From Karalla daura (Eukaryota > Chordata > Actinopteri > Chaetodontiformes > Leiognathidae), in contig CM055207.1 of NCBI GenBank assembly GCA_029224185.1, positions 9,837,073 to 9,901,072 on the forward strand: a stretch of 64,000 nt of DNA, given 5' to 3'. The translations under genes were made by a program, and so were the position numbers. Below are positions 56,863-64,000 of this stretch, one piece after another. The notes under the pieces were generated by a model, which ran no database searches, was not told the origin of the DNA, and was given only the letters and a program-made list of their open reading frames with translations. Positions within the stretch are counted from its first letter, which is position 1. Each line of letters opens with the position of its first letter.

Positions 56863-59800
56863 GTAAGCGCCTATTTCGGTCTTAGATCACGCACTGAATT
56901 GTGTAATTATTGGATAAGTCTGTGGTTCATCTGCTGCCATGAGTACCTGCTCTTTGATATTCTTTCACTTGGGTATTAAAGAGATGTATTTTTGGAGAAA
57001 TTAAAAGCCAAACCTTTTGGCTAAATCACGGACCACAGCCTGCACGCGTCTCCTATTCCCCTGTCTTTGTGTGTGTAGGTTGCTAGAGGAGAACAAGAGG
57101 CACCAGGAGCTGATCCTGGGGATCTGCTCCGAGAAGGACAACATGAGGGACGAGCTCAAGAAGAGAGCGGAGACGGAGAAGCTGCACATGGCCACCGTTA
57201 AAAAGGTCAGTCTCGCTCTCGCCGTTCCTCACGGCTGTCCCCGACAAACGCATCCCAGAATAACTCGACTGAGCCTGTAAACAACAGACGCCTATTAAAC
57301 GTCAACAAGGAAGCGCTGTGGCTTTATTTGACTTCCTGCCCTCTCTTGGCTCCGACTTACGCCGATTGTCATCACGAAACACCTGTTTGTGTGCAAACGT
57401 TTTCAGTTTCGAAGTGTTCCCTGTTTATCGCGTCGCGAATCACACATACTATTGAGACAAAGCAGGAATGAAGGTACTAGAATCTTCTTTTTAATATACA
57501 TTGAAAATTGAAGGGCCCTTTCCTGTGCAGTGCAGTTAGACAAGACAAATGTGAGGCTGAGCCAGTCGCGGTAATTTCCTTGCGCCGGGCGCTGTGGAGC
57601 TGGTAATGAAGTCAAACAAAGCGGCCTGGTGGGCAGGAAACGCGCCTGATTGCCCGCATTCAACATGTCCAATACGCGTGAAAGCCTGTGTTCACTCGTC
57701 GATCCTCGGTGCGACACTTAAGTCTGGCTGTCCTGCCCCCCTTTTTCGTTCGCGAAGCTTACTGTACATCTACGTAGCATAGGTCCAGCCCTGTCCACCA
57801 GCTCTCGCCTCTTCACCCATGTTGCCACAGAGGGAGTGGTAACTGATCCGTGGTTACGCTCGGTTATGTTTGTTTAAACCTAACGTGAGGGAGAGATTTT
57901 TATGGCGTAGAGCCAGCGCGTGTTTGGATCTCTTTCCTTTACCTTTCCTTCCCATAGATAGATAAGGTTTCGCGTGCGCTGTCTTATCAGGGATGGAGCG
58001 AGACAAAAGCGGCTTCCTCCTCTGTGCCGCCTAGATTTATTTAGCCTGCAACTATCCCCGCGTCAGGTGTCATCCTGCGCGGCCGGTTCGGGTTGTGCGT
58101 GTTTCTGCGGAACGGGTTTCTCACAGCGTCTCCTCCCTGTGTCTGCAGTTGGAGGGCAGGGTGGAGGAGCTGCTCAAAGAGCTGAAAGAGTCGCGGGAGA
58201 AACTGATTCACCAGGATCAGACAGCCAAGGCCGCCCTCCAGCAGATGCAGAAGGAAATGGCCTTCAGGCTGGAACAGGTATAACCGGGATCCCGACACTG
58301 TGGGAGTGTACACTGGATAATCTGAACGAGTAGTTTTAAGCAGATCTGATTGTTTCTTGTCACATTTCTTCTGCTCAAGTTTCATAAACTAACAATATTT
58401 TCATAGCGGGAAAACTCCTACCTGTGAACAGAAAGTAATCATCTGTAAATGGTTTTGCCATATTTTCCCTTGTAGGAATGTAGGATTTAAGTCAAATGAA
58501 ACTGAGCCGGAGATGCTTCCCATTTTTTCCAGGCGCTCTCCCTCACGTCGCCCACAGCCGAGCGCTCAAGGTCTTTGCACAGCAAACTCTTGTTATTGCA
58601 GATTCAATCACTTGTTAAACGGATAGTGCGGGAGAGCACATTTTTCATCCAGTGCCTCACACACCTGCTCCACGCAGAAGTGGAGCGACTTTCTCCTGGC
58701 AGTTTTGTCACACTTTGTAATTTTTTAATTTCACTGTTCAGTGCACAATACGAGGCAGCTCTCGCCCTCCGTCTTCACTTCGGAGCCCTTCCCCTTGTAT
58801 CCCTCGCCTTATCTCGGGCTAAAACAGTGGCCCGCTCCCGATCTGCCCCCAGGGTTTCTGACAATTGACCGTTTTACAGGCTCTCTGCCACATAATCGCT
58901 GCTCTATGTCATTTTACTCTACGCTGCAGCGTTCACACACTGTGCAGACGTGGAAAACTGGAGCAACCATTTTGATAATTTCAATAGATTTTCTTGGGAA
59001 AAAAATGAGGAGAGCATTGATTTATAGGCTTAGCTGGTTCAAACAAGAAACTTGAGCAATATAGTTATGTTGGGAGTGATCCCTTTTTGATATATTGATG
59101 AAACGTTTACAATATCTCTGTAGATTATTCCATAATTAAATAGAAGATGGTCATCATGACATGATTGGTACAGTGTGATGGTACAGAGGGGCCAAGGACC
59201 AAAGTGATTTATAACCCATTTTGCATAATGAACTGCCCAATATGGGACATAAGGTAGATAATGTAATGTATATAGTGCTTAAGAGGAAATATGAGCTTCG
59301 TAATTTGGCTGTAAAGTGGAAGAACATGGCCTTGTTTAGCCTGCAGTGTCTTTTAGCATCTTTAACACCTCGGAGACTGAGATGCCACTGCCTGTCCGAG
59401 GCTCATGATGTGAACCGTTGTCCCAGGCGAACAAGAAGTGCGACGAGGCGCGCCAGGAGAAGGAGGCCATGGTGATGAAGTACGTGCGGGGAGAGAAGGA
59501 GGCCCTGGACCTGAGGCGGGACAAGGAGGGGCTGGAGAAGAGGCTGAGGGAGGCCACCAAGGAGGTGGACCGCCAGGCGCTGCGCGGGAACCAGCTGGCC
59601 CAGGAGAAAGGCCGCCTGCAGCAGCTCTTCGAGGCGAAGGTAAACCATCCGCTCTCTGTCAACACTGACAAATCAACACGGAGGTGACATGGAGCGTCTT
59701 GGCTCGGCCTGACGTGGCTCTGCCTCTGGGTCTCTGGTCCTCTCAGGAAGGCGAGGCTGGCCGGCTGACCCGAGAAGTGGAGAAGCTGAAGGACGAAATC

Positions 59801-61088
59801 AACTCGCACCTCATCAAGGTCAAATGGGCTCAGAACAAACTCAAGAGCGAGGCCGACGCCCACAAGGTAATCGGGTCGGGGGGGAAAACGTACGAGCGGG
59901 AAAGCAGGTTCGGCTTTCTAATTACCTGCTGCGGAAACGCGTGAATGGGGAACGAGCCCCAGTCAGATGCAGGCCGGGCGACGTGCCGGAGATGGCGGAG
60001 ATTGCACATTTGCGTGGCTAATTCAGGGCGCTGCATCAAGTTCCTGCAGCTCCGCCGTAAAATATAAGCAATTACCGAGGCACTTTTTGAGGACGCGCTT
60101 AAATTTGTGGTTAACGTCAGGTCTTCTCATCTCGTTCAGTCATCACGCCTGCTGTTTGTCAAAGGCGAGCGCCCGCTAAGCGTTTCCATTTCCCCCCCTC
60201 AGTCGTTCTGTCTGCAGCCGCGCCGTGAGAGGAGCGATTTGATTCACAGGCGTAATGAAATGGGGTTGAAAATGGTACAGTAATGATCCTGCGAGGGACT
60301 CATCATTAGCACCGTTGCTATTTTTGAAAATGTCTGCCACAAAATTATGTTTTTTTTTGTTTTCTTTTTAACCCCCGCCCCCCAAGCAAAATGCACAACC
60401 ATCAAAGTTAGAAACTTGCGAGCTGCTCCAGGCCTCAAAAGCTCAAGCAGCTACTGTTTCCCTTTGTTGTGGTCTTGATGTTTGCGTGTCTGTACATCAG
60501 CGTTTGCACATGTCTGTCAGGGAGGGGGGAGCGAATTCTCTAAATATAGACGCATTGTTTGTGTCAAACTGTGCGTAGGAAACCAAGGACAAACTGAGAG
60601 AAACCACGTCCAAGCTGGTCCAGGCCAAAGAGGAGACCGAGCAGATCCGCAAGAACTGCCAGGACATGATCCGAACATACCAGGTCTGTGAGTGCAGAAC
60701 AGAGAAAGAAGGGTGTCGGTGTTGGTAGATTTAAGCTTCATTTGAGATGACAACCCATTAAGAACAAAACCTTATTCAGAAAGTTGGCCTGGTGAATGCC
60801 AGAACACACTTAGCCTGGTGTGAGGGAAGAAAGGAAACAACCGTCAGAGGCATTTAATGGTAACAAACACGTGACTGAGTTCTTTGGAAGCCTGTGTTGG
60901 AGGATGGCACAAAGACAAGCTAGGTGGACAACACATGTCAGAGTAATAGAAATAAACTGCCTCATATAGAAAGTCATGTCAGCGACTCGTTTTGCATCGA
61001 ATTCATGAATGGAACAGTATGAGAGTCTGCTTCAGGTGAGCGGCAGTTTTCATTTAAACCTTGTGATGGTGGTAAAGAGCTGCCTACG

Positions 61089-61165
<77 letters not shown>

Positions 61166-61463
61166 AAAATAAATGGAAAAAGATGAAATAAAGATTCCAA
61201 AATAAAATCCCTTTTAGACTTGAAACCTGATGCTATTTTAGCATGATTTAAAGACAGAAAGGAGGAGGGGGGGTAGTTATATTACTTTAGTAGTTTTATT
61301 GCCCTACTTATCATCTTATTTATGAACCCCCCCCCCCCTCTCTCTCTCTTCTCCAGGAATCAGAGGAGCTCAAGTCCAACGCACTGGATGCTAAACTGCG
61401 GGAGACCAAAGGAGAACTGGAGAAACACAAGCAGGAACAGACCGACCAATTAGAGGTGAAAGC

Positions 61464-61529
<66 letters not shown>

Positions 61530-62054
61530 AACACTCTCCCTGCTGCCTGCGAGCGAGTGGGCGCTGAAAACCCCGGCGGGAGCGCGGAGTTAAGTAGACC
61601 CAAGCATCGGCCATCAGTCATTTTAAAAGCCGACACGCTCGCTCATTGTGTTGATGGCGTTCCCGTTCATCTCAGTGGTGTGAAGTGCTCGGTCGCCTGC
61701 AGAGCTGGACGTACGTGCCGTCCGTCTGTAGGCCATTATCAGAGGGCCTTAGCGTCCCTCTCGGTGCCCGCGCTCCTGGTAAAAAATGTTTATCTCCAGT
61801 TGTTTTCATCAGTCGGAGTGGAATAATTGCTTTAAGTAGGAGTGAGTAACAAACTGGCTCATAGGCTCCGCGGGGCAGCCACACGTGGACCGCATCCAAA
61901 CACGACGGCCTGTTTCTTTTTTTTGTTTTCTCTCTCTCTCTCTCTGTCTCTCTCTCTCTCTGTCTCTCTGTCTCTCTGTCTCTCTGTCTCTCTCTCTCTG
62001 TCTCTGTCTCTCTGTCTCTCTGTCTCTGTCTCTGTCTCTGTCTGTCTCTCTCTC

Positions 62055-62095
<41 letters not shown>

Positions 62096-62114
62096 GTCTC
62101 TCTGTCTCTCTGTC

Positions 62115-62154
<40 letters not shown>

Positions 62155-62272
62155 CCGTTCTGAGGGGAATCGCTCTTCAAAAATAAACGGCCCAGAAATA
62201 ATCGATACGGAGCTGCCCCTTTTGACGACAGCCCAGAGGAGATCACACATTCCTGGCACAGATCGGAAATTA

Positions 62273-62303
<31 letters not shown>

Positions 62304-63439
62304 AATCTCTGACGTCAGTGAAAGTCAAATCTCCACGTTTCAACCTCTTGATGTTTCACGTATTCGTAGCCAGCTTCCCTCCGGCCTTCGCCCCGCCGTT
62401 TCCCTCCAGCTCCTCGACGCGTTCCTCGAACTATTTTTTAGGGCATACTGTGTCTGGATCTGGGCGAATGGCGCTCCCCTGCCGACGTATAAATTGGCCC
62501 AGGCCGGTGTTTATTTTAGTACGTGTGTTAGGAGTTATGATGCGGCTGAGTGCCGTCATAAATAATGCAAACAAAGCGCCTGGGTTTCCATTACGGCGTG
62601 GGCGTCAACCTCAAAGTGGGACGGGAAAGGATGAATGCGGGACGCGGCCTGTAAATTCGCCGGTGTCTTCATCACGGCCGCGTTGTCTAGGACGCCACGC
62701 GGGCCGCTAATAGCTTCTTGGAAAAGCCGAGCGGCTTGTAGTAGCAGTAATGGCTTTGTTAAAAAAGACGAGGCGAGGCGTCAGGCGTTGCGTTCACATG
62801 AATTATGAGTGCATAAGCACAAAGTAATGACTTCCAATCTGTCTTTTTTCTTCCTTTTTTTTTCCCTCTTAAGAAAGAGACACTTTCCATTTAGTGTGAC
62901 CGAGTGTTACTGCTCTGATAACGTGTGTTAAATCTTAGTAATAGCACCCAGAATTGGCAGAGAGCGAACCTATTTTAATGTTGTTTTTTAGACTTACGAG
63001 TCTTTTTACAATTACGATCCGGAGGTTTAGAGGCAGAAATGACTTATCAGAGAGGAGCAGAGCAGTAACAACCCATCGCAGCGGTTGAAGAAGTAACTTG
63101 ACGTGTGTGGCAGGTGCACCGGGTGAAGGCCAAAGAGTTGGAGGACCTGAAGAGGAGTTACAAGGAGAGCATGGACGAGCTCGGCACGCTCCGCACCAAG
63201 GTTGGTCCCACGGCCTGAACACCTGTGCTGCTGACGTGACGACTTCTCCAGCTCGGCGAGCTCACGTTTTTACTTTATTTTTTATTCTTTTTACAGTTAA
63301 AATGTCTGGAGGACGAGCGTCCGCGCTGGGAGGACGAGCTGAGCAAGTACCGGGAGATCATCAACCGGCAGAAGGCGGAGATCGGGAAGCAGAGGGAGAA
63401 GCTGGAGGAGATCACGTCGCTGCAGGAGCAGCACGAGCG
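55964..63439 (+). CDS. ccdc186: Coiled-coil domain-containing protein 186, partial (first nine coding exons)
   Basis: Golgi-associated coiled-coil protein; the worm and mammalian orthologues act in dense-core vesicle biogenesis. Coding exons: 55964-56862, 57079-57205, 58149-58277, 59427-59639, 59747-59866, 60579-60683, 61357-61455, 63114-63200, 63297-63439. These give about 640 residues and end in phase 2, as expected at the human QLQR/GKQ junction. The N-terminal 220 residues are acidic and Ser/Pro-rich. SSPYDTDCSRKLLSQIQ and LLDELESELL match human, and from CVQYKYTQQE onward the heptad-rich sequence is close to human (e.g. ANKKCDEARQEKEAMVMKY, INSHLIKVKWAQNKLK). The rest lies beyond the right edge. 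Confidence 0.94.
57079..63439 (+). CDS. ccdc186: ccdc186 coding exons 2-9 (coiled coil)
   Basis: All eight exons are heptad-rich with Lys/Glu/Gln/Leu. Most are in phase 0, so single exons can be skipped without a frameshift (129, 213, 120, 105, 99 and 87 nt). The last ends at a GTACGG donor after EEITSLQEQHER. The sequence after it (63440-63500) stays open for about 18 codons, but its content does not match the family. Confidence 0.9.
61090..61162. repeat. (GT)n microsatellite, about 73 bp, upstream of ccdc186 coding exon 7
   Basis: Uninterrupted GT ending about 195 bp before the 61357 acceptor. Confidence 0.95.
61470..61527. repeat. (CA)n microsatellite, about 58 bp, downstream of ccdc186 coding exon 7
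   Basis: Uninterrupted CA starting 14 nt after the 61455 exon end. Confidence 0.95.
61930..62151. repeat. (TC)n / TCTG-rich pyrimidine tract, about 220 bp
   Basis: Nearly pure pyrimidine except for periodic G (TCTCTCTG units) in the last full ccdc186 intron before 63114. Confidence 0.95.
62272..62297. repeat. (TTTA)n repeat
   Basis: About six ATTT/TTTA units in ccdc186 intronic DNA. Confidence 0.9.
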
Positions 63440-64000
63440 GTACGGGCAGGACGAGCGCAAGCTGCAGCCTCAGCATGCTGCAGCATCCGTGTGAAATGCT
63501 CTCATGTTTGTATATGAAAAAACGAGTTATGCAGGAGAGCAAAGGAGGCCCAGAGGGCTCATACAAGCTGTTAAACAAACTAGACAATTGTATATATATC
63601 AAGGCAAAAATACACATTGTAAGAACACAAAAGAAGACAAAATAGGCCTGCTCACAATTTTTTATGTTTTCATTACTTAGTTGTGTAATAGTAATAGTAC
63701 TGACAGTGACAGGGTCTCCAGCCCATCACAGGACACACACACAAGGTTCACGCTCACGTCTAGAATCAGCTTAGAGTTTCTAATGGACTTTAACATCCAT
63801 GTTTAAGGTCCATGGGTATCTCAAGAAAACCTCCCTCTCAAGAACGTCCTTCCCTATGATTGCTTTAAGTCGACCCATAGCAGTCTGTACTGCCAGCTTG
63901 AAGCCAGTCTCCATTTGTAACTTGTGCCTTTGTGTCACCATTTCAACATAATTGCCTTTGATGGAACTGCGCAGGGTCATGATATAGTTCCTGTCCTTAT
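63440..64000. other. Start of the next ccdc186 intron, right edge
   Basis: Non-coding for ccdc186. It has another fragment of the interspersed repeat near 63710-63800 (CCAGCCCATCACAGGACACACAC). A minus-strand open frame entering from the edge (64000-63780) is unidentified. Confidence 0.5.

Noticed and set aside
61672..62259. Minus-strand ORFs rich in Arg-Glu repeats (195 and 145 codons)
   Set aside because: Translation of the TC/TCTG repeat; no splice or conservation support.

Overview
The window is vertebrate nuclear DNA from a ray-finned fish, most likely a percomorph (inference). All but one of its genes are split by GT-AG introns, there are many long (GT)n/(CA)n microsatellites, and several repeats are types common in fish genomes. 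The gene set matches the human 10q25.3 block AFAP1L2-VWA2-TDRD1-CCDC186. Exons were assembled by hand from splice-site consensus, codon phase and remembered family similarity. For afap1l2, vwa2 and tdrd1 the summed coding lengths are multiples of three with no internal stop.

Layout. (1) Positions 440-27515, + strand: afap1l2 (adaptor XB130), 19 coding exons, about 887 aa. It has an N-terminal YxxM motif, two PH domains, tyrosine motifs and a C-terminal coiled coil. (2) Positions 11816-13351, - strand: an intronless kbtbd13 BTB-Kelch gene lying whole inside afap1l2 intron 4. (3) Positions 28883-39198, - strand: vwa2 (AMACO), 13 coding exons, about 794 aa: signal peptide, vWA, EGF, vWA, vWA, EGF, then a basic tail with an RGD. 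It converges tail-to-tail with afap1l2. (4) Positions 44322-53507, - strand: tdrd1, 25 coding exons, about 1279 aa: MYND finger plus four Tudor modules and a coding 33-bp minisatellite. (5) From 54340, + strand: ccdc186, head-to-head with tdrd1. Its first exon holds a short upstream ORF, the main ATG is at 55964, and the gene runs off the right edge after its ninth coding exon.

The genes do not form one pathway. Afap1l2 is a cytoplasmic tyrosine-kinase/PI3K adaptor, Kbtbd13 a muscle CUL3 adaptor, Vwa2 a secreted basement-membrane protein, Tdrd1 a germ-granule piRNA scaffold and Ccdc186 a Golgi/dense-core-vesicle coiled-coil protein. Their grouping is old vertebrate synteny, with kbtbd13 as the newcomer.

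The most interesting signals are the nested antisense kbtbd13, a seven-codon upstream ORF that ends just past the first ccdc186 splice junction, a ccdc186 exon bracketed by complementary (GT)n and (CA)n tracts, the Pro-rich coding minisatellite in tdrd1, and a GC-AG intron and RGD-bearing tail in vwa2. I found no convincing undescribed multi-gene system, no tRNA or rRNA gene and no CRISPR array.
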